DNA of 64,000 nucleotides. It comes from DASUTB01 sp036374835 (lineage in GTDB: Bacteria; Actinomycetota; Actinomycetes; Jiangellales; Jiangellaceae). The stretch lies in contig DASUTB010000023.1 of assembly GCA_036374835.1 (NCBI GenBank), positions 62,001 to 126,000 on the forward strand, read 5' to 3'. The position numbers were made by a program, and so were the translations under genes. The notes beneath the pieces were generated by a model. That model made no database searches. It was not told the DNA's origin and saw nothing but the letters and a program-made list of their open reading frames with translations. Shown here piece by piece: positions 10,040-18,509 of this stretch; within the stretch, counting starts at the first letter, position 1, and each line of letters starts with the position of its first letter.

Positions 10040-10111
10040 CTGGGGTACCAGGACTCGAACCTAGACTAAGTGAACCAGAATCACTCGTGCTGCCAATTAC
10101 ACCATACCCCA
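10040..10111 (-). tRNA. tRNA-Gln(CUG)
   Basis: 72 nt. Acceptor TGGGGTA/TACCCCA, anticodon stem AGTGA/TCACT with loop TTCTGGT giving anticodon CUG (codon CAG), T loop TTCGAGT, discriminator G. CCA is not encoded. It lies 59 bp upstream of tRNA-Glu, so both may come from one transcript. Confidence 0.95.
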
Positions 10112-10207
10112 CCGGAACGGACATCCTGCGATGCCCGACCGACGTGTAAGGATAGCGGCCCAGGCAGCGTCGAAACAACTCGTTGGCGATCACGTGACAT
10201 ACACCAC

Positions 10208-10279
10208 GAGGCTTGGCGACATCACAACATGCGTGCACGCCTGTCGTGATGTCGCTACGCCTACCGAACGTGATCGAAC
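10208..10279. repeat. Repeat family I hairpin, copy 2
   Basis: Arms GGCTTGGCGACATCACAACATG and the CTGTCGTGATGTCGCTACGCC region (each shown shortened by position 10209-10255), with the tail CCGAACGTGATCGAAC. The tail overlaps the CPBP protease coding end: it encodes Ser-Phe-Asp-His-Val-Arg and supplies the TAG stop at 10261-10263. Confidence 0.75.
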
Positions 10280-11211
10280 GACGGCGTGGTGAGCGCGCGG
10301 TAGTCGTGCTTGTCGAACGAACGGATCGCCAGCCAGCCGAACACGGCCATCTGGAGTATGTCCATAACGACGAGCGGCCACGGCATGGCCGTCACGGTCA
10401 AGGCGTCGTCGACCTCGTCGAACGCGGCGGCTGCCAGGAAGATCAACACGTTGTTGACGACGTGCATCGCGATCGCCGCCTCGAGCCCGCCGGTTCGGAT
10501 GACGAGCCAGCACGCGATGAGGCCGAACGCGAACCGGTCGAAGAACAGCCACGGATCCTGCGAGCCGTGTGCGAACGCGAACGCCAGCGAGGTGACGACC
10601 ATCGGAACCCACGGCGCACGCAGCCATGCGCCGAGCGCCTGGAGAACGTAGCCGCGAAACATATACTCCTCGCCCGCGGCCTGCAGCGGCGTCGTGAGCA
10701 GGACGACGGCGGCGAGCCCGAGCCAGGTCTCGAACGACACCGTCGGCGGGCTCTCGACGGCCTCGCCGTTCACCGGCAGCGCGGACGCGGCCAACGTGAA
10801 CAGTACCGCCACGATGACGGCCAACAACACTGCCCTGGCCAGGTAGCCCCAGCGCAACCGGCCGACGACCGACGAGAGCCAGCCGAACCGGCGGCGGTGC
10901 ACCAGCAACATGGCCAGTGCCGCGGCAGGCATCATGGCCGCCAGCGAGAGGTTCAGTCCCGCCAGGAACAACGGGTCGAACTCGGTGGTCAGGCGGTCGA
11001 CCGACTCGGACATGGACCCGCCGGTCCGGATGACGTCCAGCATCACCGTTCCGGCCTGAACCAGTAGCAGCAGCACGAAGAACGCCGCTGCCGCCACGAA
11101 GAGCCCGACCGCGGGACGCCACCAGCGGTGGCCCGCGCCGCGCAGCAGCTCGTGGTACATGCGTGCACCGTCGTGCACGGGCGAGGGCTGCGACCCGGAC
11201 GGCCAGTTCAC
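10261..11211 (-). CDS. CPBP-family intramembrane metalloprotease
   Basis: 316 aa from GTG 11211, which overlaps the gltX stop (GTGA); ATG 11160 is an alternative. About eight membrane helices. The CPBP/Abi signature motifs are all present: motif 1 AGEEYMFRGYVLQAL (EExxxR), motif 2 SLAFAFAHG (FxxxH) and motif 3 AMHVVNNVLIF (HxxxN). Such proteases cleave within the membrane; the substrate is unknown. The final residues SFDHVR and the stop are encoded by a repeat family I element, so the C-terminus was probably set by that insertion. Confidence 0.9.
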   Translation of the reverse strand: MNWPSGSQPSPVHDGARMYHELLRGAGHRWWRPAVGLFVAAAAFFVLLLLVQAGTVMLDVIRTGGSMSESVDRLTTEFDPLFLAGLNLSLAAMMPAAALAMLLVHRRRFGWLSSVVGRLRWGYLARAVLLAVIVAVLFTLAASALPVNGEAVESPPTVSFETWLGLAAVVLLTTPLQAAGEEYMFRGYVLQALGAWLRAPWVPMVVTSLAFAFAHGSQDPWLFFDRFAFGLIACWLVIRTGGLEAAIAMHVVNNVLIFLAAAAFDEVDDALTVTAMPWPLVVMDILQMAVFGWLAIRSFDKHDYRALTTPSFDHVR

Positions 11212-12722
11212 GCGAACCGCGCGATCGCCGCATCGAGCCGGGCGAGGGTGCGGTCGGCTCCGAGCAGCTCGAGCGACTCGAACAGCGGCGGCGAAACCCG
11301 CCGTCCCGACACCGCCACCCGGACCGGGCCGAACGCGTTACGCGGCTTGAGCCCGAGTCCGTCCACAAGGGCGGCCCGCAGTGCGGTCTCGATCGACTCG
11401 GTGGTCCACGGCTCGAGCCCGTCCAGCGCCGTGCGCGCCGCGACCAGCACCTGTTCGGCCTCGGGCTTGAAGACCTTGGCCACCGAATCTTCGTCCATCA
11501 CCGGCTCGTCGACGAACAGGAAGCCGAGCATGCCTACCGACTCGTCCAACGCCACCATGCGTTCCTGCGCCAGCGGCGTGGCCGCGGCGAGCAGCCGCAG
11601 CTGATCGGCCGACGGCGGATCGGGCAGGACACCGCCTTTCTGTAGGTATGGAACCATCCGCTCGGCGAGATCGGCCGGCTCGAGTGCCCGCAGCCAGGTC
11701 GCGTTGATCGCCTCAGCCTTCTTCAGGTCGAACCGGGCGGCATTCGGGTTCACCCGTGTGACGTCGAACGCCGCGGCCATCTCCGCCATCGAGAAGATCT
11801 CCCGATCGTCGCCGATCGACCATCCGAGCAAGGCCAGGTAGTTCAGCAGCCCTTCGGGGAGGAAGCCGCGGTCGCGGTAGAACTGCAGCGCGGTCTCCGG
11901 CGCCCGCTTGGACAACTTCTTGTTGCCCTCCCCCGTCACCAGCGGCAGGTGGGCGTACCTCGGCACCGGGCCGGAGCTCACGCCGATCTCCCGCAGCGCA
12001 CGGTGCAGCGGCAACTGACGCGGCGTCGACGAGAGGAGGTCCTCGCCGCGCAACACATGCGTGATGCCCATCATCGCGTCGTCCACGGGATTCACCAGCG
12101 TGTACAACGGCGCCCCGTTCGCGCGCACGAGCACGTAGTCGAACACGTTCTCCGCATCGACGGATATCTCCCCGCGGATCAGGTCATCAAACGTGATCGC
12201 GGTGCCGGGCATGCGGAAGCGGATCACCGAATCACGGCCCGCACCCTCGAACGCTGCGACCTCCTCCGGTGAGAGGTCGCGGCACCGGCCGTCGTACCCG
12301 CTCGGCCGGCCCGCCGCACGGGCCGCCTCGCGACGCTGTTCGAGTTCGTCCGGCGTGCAGTAGCACCGGTAGGCATGGCCCGCCGCGAGCAGCTTGTCCG
12401 CCACCTCTGAGTACGTGTCGCCGCGCAGCGACTGCCGGTACGGGCCGTGCGGGCCGCCCACATCCGGGCCCTCGTCCCAGTCCAGGCCGAGCCAGCCGAG
12501 GGCCTCGAGCAGCGCAGCATACGACTCCTCGCTGTCCCGCGAGATGTCGGTGTCCTCGATGCGGAACACGAACGTGCCGCCGTAGTGCCGCGCGAACACC
12601 CAGTTGTAGAGAGCCGTACGGATCAGCCCGACATGTGGGTTGCCGGTCGGCGACGGGCAGAAGCGGACCCGGACGTCGGACGGCGCGAGCTCACCCAGAA
12701 CGGGATCGGTGGACGTGGGCAA
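11208..12722 (-). CDS. gltX: Glutamyl-tRNA synthetase
   Basis: GluRS, 504 aa, class I synthetase, cytoplasmic. The HIGH-type motif is PSPTGNPHVGLIRTAL (near 24-39) and KMSKS is represented by KLSKR. Full family length. The window also holds tRNA-Glu, tRNA-Gln and gatCAB and no glnS is seen, so this enzyme is probably non-discriminating and charges both tRNAs with glutamate. It is coupled by a 4-bp overlap to the CPBP protease gene. Confidence 0.97.
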   Translation of the reverse strand: MPTSTDPVLGELAPSDVRVRFCPSPTGNPHVGLIRTALYNWVFARHYGGTFVFRIEDTDISRDSEESYAALLEALGWLGLDWDEGPDVGGPHGPYRQSLRGDTYSEVADKLLAAGHAYRCYCTPDELEQRREAARAAGRPSGYDGRCRDLSPEEVAAFEGAGRDSVIRFRMPGTAITFDDLIRGEISVDAENVFDYVLVRANGAPLYTLVNPVDDAMMGITHVLRGEDLLSSTPRQLPLHRALREIGVSSGPVPRYAHLPLVTGEGNKKLSKRAPETALQFYRDRGFLPEGLLNYLALLGWSIGDDREIFSMAEMAAAFDVTRVNPNAARFDLKKAEAINATWLRALEPADLAERMVPYLQKGGVLPDPPSADQLRLLAAATPLAQERMVALDESVGMLGFLFVDEPVMDEDSVAKVFKPEAEQVLVAARTALDGLEPWTTESIETALRAALVDGLGLKPRNAFGPVRVAVSGRRVSPPLFESLELLGADRTLARLDAAIARFA

Positions 12723-12822
12723 AGGTCATCCCCTGACATGACGAGTCGGATTGGCCGATACATCGAAGGATATCCGTCCAGGACGAACAGCCGGGTGAAC
12801 GACCACGCAACCGCGCGCCGGG

Positions 12823-13605
12823 CTAGGGCTTGGTGACCGGATTGGTGAGCGTTCCGATGTCCTCCACCGTCACCGAGACGGAGTCCCCTGCCGTCACCGG
12901 ACCCACACCGGCGGGCGTGCCGGTGAGGATCACATCCCCGGGCAGCAGCGTGAAGGCCGCGCTGATGTAGGTGATGAGCGATGGAACGTCGAAGATCATG
13001 TGGGACGTCCGCCCGTCCTGGCGGGTCTCGTCCCCGACCAGGCAACGCACCGCGAGATCGGCCGGGTCGAGATCGGTCTCGATCCACGGCCCCAGCGGGC
13101 AGAACGAGTCGAACCCCTTGGCCCGCGCCCACTGGCCGTCCGACTTCTGCAGATCGCGGGCGGTGACGTCGTTGGCACACGTGTAACCGAAGATCACGTC
13201 GCTGACCCGATCCGCCGGCACGTCCTTGCACAGCCGCCCGATGACCACCGCCAGCTCGGCCTCATGGTGAACCTCCGCGGACTGCGGCGGCAATACGATC
13301 GGCTCGTCCGGCCCGATCACCGAGGTGTTCGGTTTGAAGAACAGCAACGGCTCGGACGGGACGTCGTGGCCCAACTCCGAGGCGTGCGCCGCGTAGTTGC
13401 GGCCGACCCCGATGACCTTGCTGCGCGGAATGACCGGCGCCACCAGCCGAACGTCCACCAGCGGCACCTTCTCGCCGGTCAGCTCCAACGGGGCGTAGAG
13501 CGGGTCGCCGCGCAGCACCGCCAGCACGGCTTCGCCTTCGGCGTCCTGCCCGACCGCGGCGAAGCGGGGTTCGTCGTCTCCGGAAGTAAATCTCGCAATA
13601 CGCAC
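12823..13605 (-). CDS. Fumarylacetoacetate hydrolase-family protein
   Basis: 260 aa. The FAH C-terminal catalytic domain is recognised by VIGVGRNYAAHASELG, metal-binding VHHEAELAVVIGR, YTCANDVTARDLQ, WARAKGFDSFCPLGPWI and DVILTGTPAGVGPV. Relatives are acylpyruvate hydrolases, oxaloacetate decarboxylases or hydratase-decarboxylases in degradation pathways, and the exact substrate cannot be told from sequence. It lies upstream of gltX on the same strand with a 100-bp gap, so co-transcription is possible. Confidence 0.92.
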   Translation of the reverse strand: MRIARFTSGDDEPRFAAVGQDAEGEAVLAVLRGDPLYAPLELTGEKVPLVDVRLVAPVIPRSKVIGVGRNYAAHASELGHDVPSEPLLFFKPNTSVIGPDEPIVLPPQSAEVHHEAELAVVIGRLCKDVPADRVSDVIFGYTCANDVTARDLQKSDGQWARAKGFDSFCPLGPWIETDLDPADLAVRCLVGDETRQDGRTSHMIFDVPSLITYISAAFTLLPGDVILTGTPAGVGPVTAGDSVSVTVEDIGTLTNPVTKP

Positions 13606-13621
13606 GAGGTCGAGCGTAGCG

Positions 13622-14005
13622 TCACCGCCTCGCGTGGCGACGCAGCTGGATCATTCTGGCCACGCCAGGGATGGCGACCATCAAGAGTCCACCCACGGCC
13701 GACAGCAGCATCGCTACGCCGAGCGGCAGGCTGCCGCTGAACCCCAGGAACTGGATCTCGACTGAATCGAGGTTCTGCAGGATGAACACCAGCAGGAAGA
13801 TCAGCACCAGTGCCGCGACGATCAGCCCGGCCCACAACTCGGAGGCGCGGGTCCGCCCGAGTTTGCGCTCGGCAGGTGCCGGCTCCTCGACGTCAGCCGG
13901 AGATCTGTCGGCCGGAGCATCGGGCACGTCGGCTTTGCGGGCGGGCTCGGCGTCCGGCTTGGTGTCGGTGATACTTGCGTCGTCGTCACGATCTTTGGCA
14001 CTCAT
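13622..14005 (-). CDS. LapA-domain (DUF1049) membrane protein
   Basis: 127 aa. An acidic and proline-rich N-terminal half (about 55 residues) precedes two hydrophobic segments, LWAGLIVAALVLIFLLVFI and LPLGVAMLLSAVGGLLMVAI, joined by the LapA-type link QNLDSVEIQFLGFSGSLPLG. A basic tail (RRHARR) follows. LapA-domain proteins are small inner-membrane proteins; in actinobacteria their role is not established. It ends 16 bp before the FAH-family gene start and could be in the same transcript. Confidence 0.88.
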   Translation of the reverse strand: MSAKDRDDDASITDTKPDAEPARKADVPDAPADRSPADVEEPAPAERKLGRTRASELWAGLIVAALVLIFLLVFILQNLDSVEIQFLGFSGSLPLGVAMLLSAVGGLLMVAIPGVARMIQLRRHARR

Positions 14006-14080
14006 GGCAAACCGCTCCTGATCGATTCCGTAGTTCCAGTATGTCAGGCCACACGGCGTGCCTGCTGGATTGCGAGCATA

Positions 14081-14098
14081 CGGTTACGTGGTCATTCC
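14081..14098 (-). repeat. Repeat family II core at the cimA stop
   Basis: On the minus strand GGAATGACCACGTAACCG: the TGA (14092-14094) is the cimA stop codon. Only the core of the family is recognisable; beyond it similarity is lost. Confidence 0.55.
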
Positions 14099-15681
14099 GA
14101 GGGTGACGTGCCCTGGCGCAGAAGTCCGTAGGTCACGCCGTCCACGAGGGCTTCCCACGACGCCTCGATGATGTTCGCGCCCACGCCGACGGTCTCCCAC
14201 GAGGCCTTGCCGTCAGTCAGCTCGACCAGCACGCGCGTGACCGCGTCGGTGCCGTGCGCGGCGTCGATGATGCGCACGCGGAAGTCGATGAGCTCGAGCT
14301 TGTCGATCTCCGGGTAGAGCCGGCCGATCGCGCCGCGAAGGGCGTGGTCGAGTGCGTTTACCGGCCCGTTGCCCTCGCTCGTGACGACGACCCGCTCGCC
14401 GCCGGCGCGCACCTTGACGGTCGCCTCGGCCGGTGCCGCGCCGCCCGGGCGCGATTCGACGATGACGCGCCAGCTGTCGACCTCGAAGTAGCGGGGACGC
14501 ATCCCGTCGGCCACTTCACGCAGGAGCAGTTCGAACGACGCGTCGGCCGCCTCGAACGTGTAACCGGCCGCCTCGAGCTGCTTGACGCGTTCGGTCAGCG
14601 TGCGCACGAGCTCGCCGTCCTGGGAAAGGTCGTAGCCGAGCTCGCGGCCCTTGAGCTCGATGCTGGCGCGGCCGGCCATGTCCGAGACCAGCATCCGCAT
14701 GTCGTTGCCCACCGCGGCCGGGTCGGTGTGCTGGTAGAGGTCGGGATCGACCTTGATGGCGCTGGCGTGCAGGCCCGCCTTGTGGGTGAACGCGCTCATC
14801 CCCACATAGGGCTGGCGCGAGTACGGCACGACGTTCGTCACCTCGGACACCGCGTGTGCGACACGTGTCGCCTCGCGAAGCGCCTCGTCCGGCACCACTG
14901 GGCGGTTCCGCTTGAGCTGCAGGTTGGCGATGACCGAGATGAGGTCCGCGTTGCCGGTGCGCTCGCCGTAGCCGTTGAGTGTGCCCTGCACATGGCTGGC
15001 GCCGGCGTCGACGGCGGCCAGCGAGTTGGCCACCGCGCACCCGGTGTCGTTGTGGCAGTGGATGCCGAGACGCACGCCCGACGCGTCGGTGACGGCCGCG
15101 ACCGTCTCGCCGACGTCGGCCGGCAGCAGCCCGCCGTTCGTGTCGCACAGCGCGATGAGCTCGGCACCTGCTTCTGCCGCGGTGCGAACGACCTCGACGG
15201 CGTACGCCGGGTCGAGCCGGTAGCCGTCGAAGAAGTGCTCGGCATCGAGGAAGACCCGTCTACCCTGCCGGGCAAGGTACGCCACGGTGTCGCGCACCAT
15301 CGCAAGGTTCTCTTGGAGCGTGGTGCGCAACGCCCGCTCGACGTGACCGGCGTGGCTTTTGGCCACGAGCGTCACCACCGGGGTCTCCGCGTCGAGCAAA
15401 GCGCGTACCAGCGGGTCTTCCTCGACGCGAACGTTCGCCCGGCGGGTCGCGCCGAACGCGGCCAACTGTGCGTTCGCAAGGTTCAGCTCAGTGCGGGCCC
15501 GGCTGAAGAACTCGGTGTCCTTGGGGTTCGCGCCCGGCCAGCCACCTTCGATGAAACCGACGCCGAGCTCGTCGATGTGCCGCGCGATGGCCAGCTTGTC
15601 CGGCACGGACAATGTCAGGCCCTCCTGCTGTGCGCCGTCGCGCAGTGTTGTGTCGTAGATGTGGAACTGATCCGGATTCAT
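14092..15681 (-). CDS. cimA: Citramalate synthase
   Basis: 529 aa, DRE-TIM metallolyase of the CimA type (LeuA-related). N-terminal DTTLRDGAQQEGLTLS and GVGFIEGGWPGANPKD mark the citramalate synthase group; GIHCHNDTGCAVANSLAAV supplies the metal-binding HxH-type motif; GLHASAIKVDPDLYQH precedes a C-terminal LeuA dimer/regulatory domain. It condenses pyruvate and acetyl-CoA to (R)-citramalate, giving isoleucine without threonine; leuCD and leuB can carry out the next steps. Preceded by a leader with an Ile-coding mini-ORF and a terminator. Stop codon lies in a family II repeat. Confidence 0.95.
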   Translation of the reverse strand: MNPDQFHIYDTTLRDGAQQEGLTLSVPDKLAIARHIDELGVGFIEGGWPGANPKDTEFFSRARTELNLANAQLAAFGATRRANVRVEEDPLVRALLDAETPVVTLVAKSHAGHVERALRTTLQENLAMVRDTVAYLARQGRRVFLDAEHFFDGYRLDPAYAVEVVRTAAEAGAELIALCDTNGGLLPADVGETVAAVTDASGVRLGIHCHNDTGCAVANSLAAVDAGASHVQGTLNGYGERTGNADLISVIANLQLKRNRPVVPDEALREATRVAHAVSEVTNVVPYSRQPYVGMSAFTHKAGLHASAIKVDPDLYQHTDPAAVGNDMRMLVSDMAGRASIELKGRELGYDLSQDGELVRTLTERVKQLEAAGYTFEAADASFELLLREVADGMRPRYFEVDSWRVIVESRPGGAAPAEATVKVRAGGERVVVTSEGNGPVNALDHALRGAIGRLYPEIDKLELIDFRVRIIDAAHGTDAVTRVLVELTDGKASWETVGVGANIIEASWEALVDGVTYGLLRQGTSPSE

Positions 15682-15700
15682 GCGCCGTCCCCTACCAATG

Positions 15701-15731
15701 AAAAAGACCCGCCGCGAATGCGAACGGGTCT
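15701..15731 (-). terminator. Attenuator-type terminator in the cimA leader
   Basis: On the minus strand AGACCCG, a 13-base loop containing a small inner stem, CGGGTCT, then five U. It ends 20 bp before the cimA ATG, so as an intrinsic terminator it would stop transcription before the gene. Upstream, a second hairpin (15733-15763; arms GCGCGCC and GGCGCGC plus inner GGC/GCC) begins directly after the leader-peptide stop. Confidence 0.75.
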
Positions 15732-15763
15732 AGCGCGCCTGGCGTGGTGCTTGCCTGGCGCGC

Positions 15764-15790
15764 CTACGTAATGATCATGCAGCTATGCAT
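15764..15790 (-). CDS. Putative cimA leader peptide (Met-Ile-Ile-Thr containing)
   Basis: Eight codons: ATG CAT AGC TGC ATG ATC ATT ACG then TAG, giving M-H-S-C-M-I-I-T. Isoleucine is the end product of the CimA route and threonine its other precursor, so the codons fit translational attenuation. The stop is followed at once by a hairpin and then the terminator hairpin. No strong Shine-Dalgarno is visible, and other short ORFs overlap in other frames, so translation is uncertain. Confidence 0.45.
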   Translation of the reverse strand: MHSCMIIT

Positions 15791-15934
15791 CGCGGCCAAC
15801 AATGCCACATCGCTTTAGATAGTGAGAACACCAATTCCACATGCCGGACAACCTGCCTGCAAGGGCTCCGCCCCCGCACACCCCCAACACCTGGTCACCA
15901 CGGCGGGCAACCAGCCACGCACAGTGGTCCCCGG

Positions 15935-17035
15935 TCAGACGATGCGGTGCATCCAACCGTGCGTATCCTCGGCCCGCCCGTACTGCACGTCGAGCAGCGC
16001 GGCGCGGATTTCCGCGGTCACCGGACCGGTCTCGCTGCCCATCGACACCTCGCCGCCGTCCCACTTCAGCGTGCCGAGCGGCGTGACGACGGCGGCCGTC
16101 CCGCACGCGAACACCTCGGTTATCTCACCGGACGCCACGCTGTCGCGCCACTCGTCGATGCTGACGGGCCGCTCCTCGACCTTGAAGCCCCGGTCGCCGG
16201 CCAGCATCAGGATCGATTCGCGGGTGATGCCCTCGAGGATCGTGCCGGTGAGGTTCGGCGTGACGATCGACCCGTCGGAGTGCACGAAGTACAGGTTCAT
16301 GCCACCGAGTTCCTCGACCCAACGTCGCTCGGCCGCGTCCAGGAAGCAGACCTGCGCACAACCGTGCTCCAGCGCCTCCTGCTGCGCGACCAGGCTCGCC
16401 GCATAGTTGCCCGCCGCCTTGGCCGCACCGGTACCACCGGGAGCCGCCCGCGTGTACTCGGTGGACAGCCAGATGTCGACCGGCTTGACGCCCGAGGCGA
16501 AATAGGAACCCGCCGGCGACGCGATCAGGCAGAAGGTCACCTCCGCGGCCGGGCGCACGCCGAGGAACGTTTCGGACGCGAACATGAACGGCCGCAGGTA
16601 CAGACTCGACTCGGCGCCGGACGGCACCCACTCGGAGTCCGTGCGAACCAGCAGTTCGACGGCATCGACGAACGCGCTGACCGGCAGTTGCGGCAACGCC
16701 ATTCGCGCAGCGCTGCGGGCGAATCGAGCGCCGTTGGCGTCCGGACGGAACGCCCAGATCGAGCCGTCCTCGTGCCGGTACGCCTTCAACCCTTCGAAGA
16801 TCGCCTGCGCATAATGCAGCACGGCGGTGGCCGGGTCGAGCGACAGTGGTGCGTACGGACGGACGCCGGCGTCGTGCCAGCCAATGTCCGTCGTCCATGT
16901 GGCGGTGATCATGTGGTCGGTGAACGTCGACCCGAAGCCCGGGCTGGCGAGGATCTTTTCACGCTGCGCGGCCGGTACTGGATTCGCCGACAACTCGGTC
17001 GAGAAGTCCAGAGTGCGTTCCGGTGCGCTGGCCAT
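15935..17035 (-). CDS. ilvE: Branched-chain amino acid aminotransferase
   Basis: IlvE, 366 aa, fold-type IV PLP enzyme, last step of leucine, isoleucine and valine synthesis. Motifs: ALHYAQAIFEGLKAYRHEDG, YLRPFMFASE, the PLP lysine region GGTGAAKAAGNYAASLVAQQ, EELGGMNLYFVHSDG and EVFACGTAAVVTPLG. The length matches the actinobacterial class II type. A 14-bp near-palindrome, CTAGGACGTCCAAG, lies 33 bp upstream, in the gap to the divergent leuB. Confidence 0.96.
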   Translation of the reverse strand: MASAPERTLDFSTELSANPVPAAQREKILASPGFGSTFTDHMITATWTTDIGWHDAGVRPYAPLSLDPATAVLHYAQAIFEGLKAYRHEDGSIWAFRPDANGARFARSAARMALPQLPVSAFVDAVELLVRTDSEWVPSGAESSLYLRPFMFASETFLGVRPAAEVTFCLIASPAGSYFASGVKPVDIWLSTEYTRAAPGGTGAAKAAGNYAASLVAQQEALEHGCAQVCFLDAAERRWVEELGGMNLYFVHSDGSIVTPNLTGTILEGITRESILMLAGDRGFKVEERPVSIDEWRDSVASGEITEVFACGTAAVVTPLGTLKWDGGEVSMGSETGPVTAEIRAALLDVQYGRAEDTHGWMHRIV

Positions 17036-17067
17036 GGCCGGTCCCTTTCATGTCGGGGTCTGAACAA

Positions 17068-17081
17068 CTAGGACGTCCAAG
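17068..17081. promoter_or_regulatory. CTAGGACGTCC palindrome between ilvE and leuB
   Basis: CTAGGACGTCCAAG, extendable to the 18-bp near-palindrome AACTAGGACGTCCAAGTT. The 15-base word ACAACTAGGACGTCC occurs here on the plus strand and again on the minus strand at 18771-18790. Candidate operator for ilvE and/or leuB; the regulator is unknown. Confidence 0.45.
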
Positions 17082-17197
17082 TTCATACGCTACCCGTAGC
17101 GGCGCGCGCGGCAAACACTCAGGAGTGGGCAAGGCTCCCGTCCTGCTATGTGAGACGTAGCTGTAGCGGCGAGTACCACCGACGTAGCGTGACCGCC

Positions 17198-18235
17198 ATG
17201 GACCACAGCATCAATCTGGCGGTGATCCCGGGCGACGGCATCGGTCCCGAGGTCGTCGGCGAAGGACTCAAGGTTCTGGACGCGGCGCTCGCCGGGACGG
17301 ACGTCAAAGCCGCCACGACGACGTATGACCTGGGCGCGCGGCGCTGGCACGCCACGGGTGAGACGTTGCCTGATTCCGTGCTCGAGGAGCTGCGCGGCTT
17401 CGACGCGATCCTGCTCGGCGCCGTCGGCGACCCCGGCGTGCCGAGCGGAGTGCTCGAACGGGGGCTGCTGTTGCGATTGCGGTTCGAGCTGGATCATTAC
17501 GTCAACCTGCGCCCCGCCCGGCTCTACCCGGGTGTCGAGACGCCGCTGGCCAACCCCGGCGAGATCGACTTCGTCGTCGTGCGCGAAGGCACCGAGGGGC
17601 CGTACTCCGGAACCGGCGGCGCGCTTCGCGCCGGAACGGCCGCCGAGGTCGCCTCCGAAGTGAGCGTGAATACCGCGTTCGGCGTGGAGCGCGTCGTTCG
17701 GGACGCCTTCGAGCGAGCGCAGCGCCGTCCCCGCAAGAAGCTTACGTATGTACACAAGCACAACGTGCTGGTCCATGCCGGACACCTGTGGGAGCGGATC
17801 GTCAACGAGGTGTCCGCGGACCATCCCGACGTGGCGGTGGACTACCTCCACGTGGACGCTGCGACGATCTTCATGGTCAACGACCCCGGACGTTTCGACG
17901 TGATCGTGACGGACAACCTGTTCGGCGACATCATCACCGATCTCGCGGCCGCGATCACCGGAGGTATCGGGCTGGCCGCCAGCGGCAACGTCAATCCGGA
18001 CCGGGCGGCACCGTCGATGTTCGAACCAGTCCACGGTTCGGCGCCGGACATCGCCGGGCAAGGAGTGGCGGACCCCACCGCAACCGTGTTGTCGGTGGGA
18101 ATGATGCTGGACCACCTCGGTCTTACCGAACCTGCGGCGACCATCGAGGCGGCCGTCGCGACGGACCTTGCCGGGCGGGCCGGCGCACGCCGCACGGCCG
18201 ACATCGGCGATGCTCTGGCGTCAGCCGTAGGCTGA
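17198..18235 (+). CDS. leuB: 3-isopropylmalate dehydrogenase
   Basis: 345 aa from ATG 17198 (GTG 17189 possible). NAD-dependent beta-decarboxylating dehydrogenase fold: LAVIPGDGIGPEVV at the N-terminus, LLLRLRFELDHYVNLRPARL, REGTEGPYSG, VDYLHVDAATIFMV, FDVIVTDNLFGDIITDLAAA, and EPVHGSAPDIAGQG. It oxidises 3-isopropylmalate in leucine synthesis and probably also acts in the citramalate route to isoleucine. Divergent from ilvE. Confidence 0.96.
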   Translation: MDHSINLAVIPGDGIGPEVVGEGLKVLDAALAGTDVKAATTTYDLGARRWHATGETLPDSVLEELRGFDAILLGAVGDPGVPSGVLERGLLLRLRFELDHYVNLRPARLYPGVETPLANPGEIDFVVVREGTEGPYSGTGGALRAGTAAEVASEVSVNTAFGVERVVRDAFERAQRRPRKKLTYVHKHNVLVHAGHLWERIVNEVSADHPDVAVDYLHVDAATIFMVNDPGRFDVIVTDNLFGDIITDLAAAITGGIGLAASGNVNPDRAAPSMFEPVHGSAPDIAGQGVADPTATVLSVGMMLDHLGLTEPAATIEAAVATDLAGRAGARRTADIGDALASAVG

Positions 18236-18305
18236 GACGGCGATCGCACGGGCACGTACCGTGCTCCGGTCGGTGCCGCCTGAACAGCGTGACCTGAACA
18301 AGAAG

Positions 18306-18340
18306 CAGGGCCCGCACCTCCCCCGCAGGCGCGGGCCCTG
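18306..18340. terminator. Strong GC hairpin between leuB and a small minus-strand ORF
   Basis: Arms CAGGGCCCGCACCT and AGGCGCGGGCCCTG, one mismatch, 7-base loop. On the minus strand it is followed by CTTCTTGTT, a moderately U-rich tail; on the plus strand it lies 70 bp after leuB. Probably a bidirectional terminator. Confidence 0.65.
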
Positions 18341-18425
18341 GCCTGGTAGCCAATCGAACAACGCCGGGCCCGGTTGGACTCTTCCGCGAAGTACCGCGGG
18401 GCCTGGCGACTCGTTGTTCTGTTGG

Positions 18426-18509
18426 CTAATGCCCGGTTTCGCCGCCGTTGTCACGGCGATCCATGGCCTCTTGCAACGCGTGCTTCGCGTTGCGCTCAGC
18501 CTCAGACAT
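18426..18509 (-). CDS. Putative 27-aa small protein
   Basis: ATG at 18509 to TAG at 18426; too short for ordinary gene calling. It begins MSEAERNAKHALQEAMDR and ends DNGGETGH; highly charged, likely one amphipathic helix, no membrane segment. The case for it is the near-ideal ribosome-binding site GGAG seven bases before the ATG, and the terminator hairpin 85 bp downstream on its own strand. It lies in an otherwise empty 647-bp gap. Function unknown. Confidence 0.5.
   Translation of the reverse strand: MSEAERNAKHALQEAMDRRDNGGETGH

Noticed and set aside
14254..15771. Long plus-strand open frame (505 codons) opposite cimA
   Set aside because: It is the mirror of the cimA codon bias; the translation is His/Arg-rich without any family motif, and cimA is certain.
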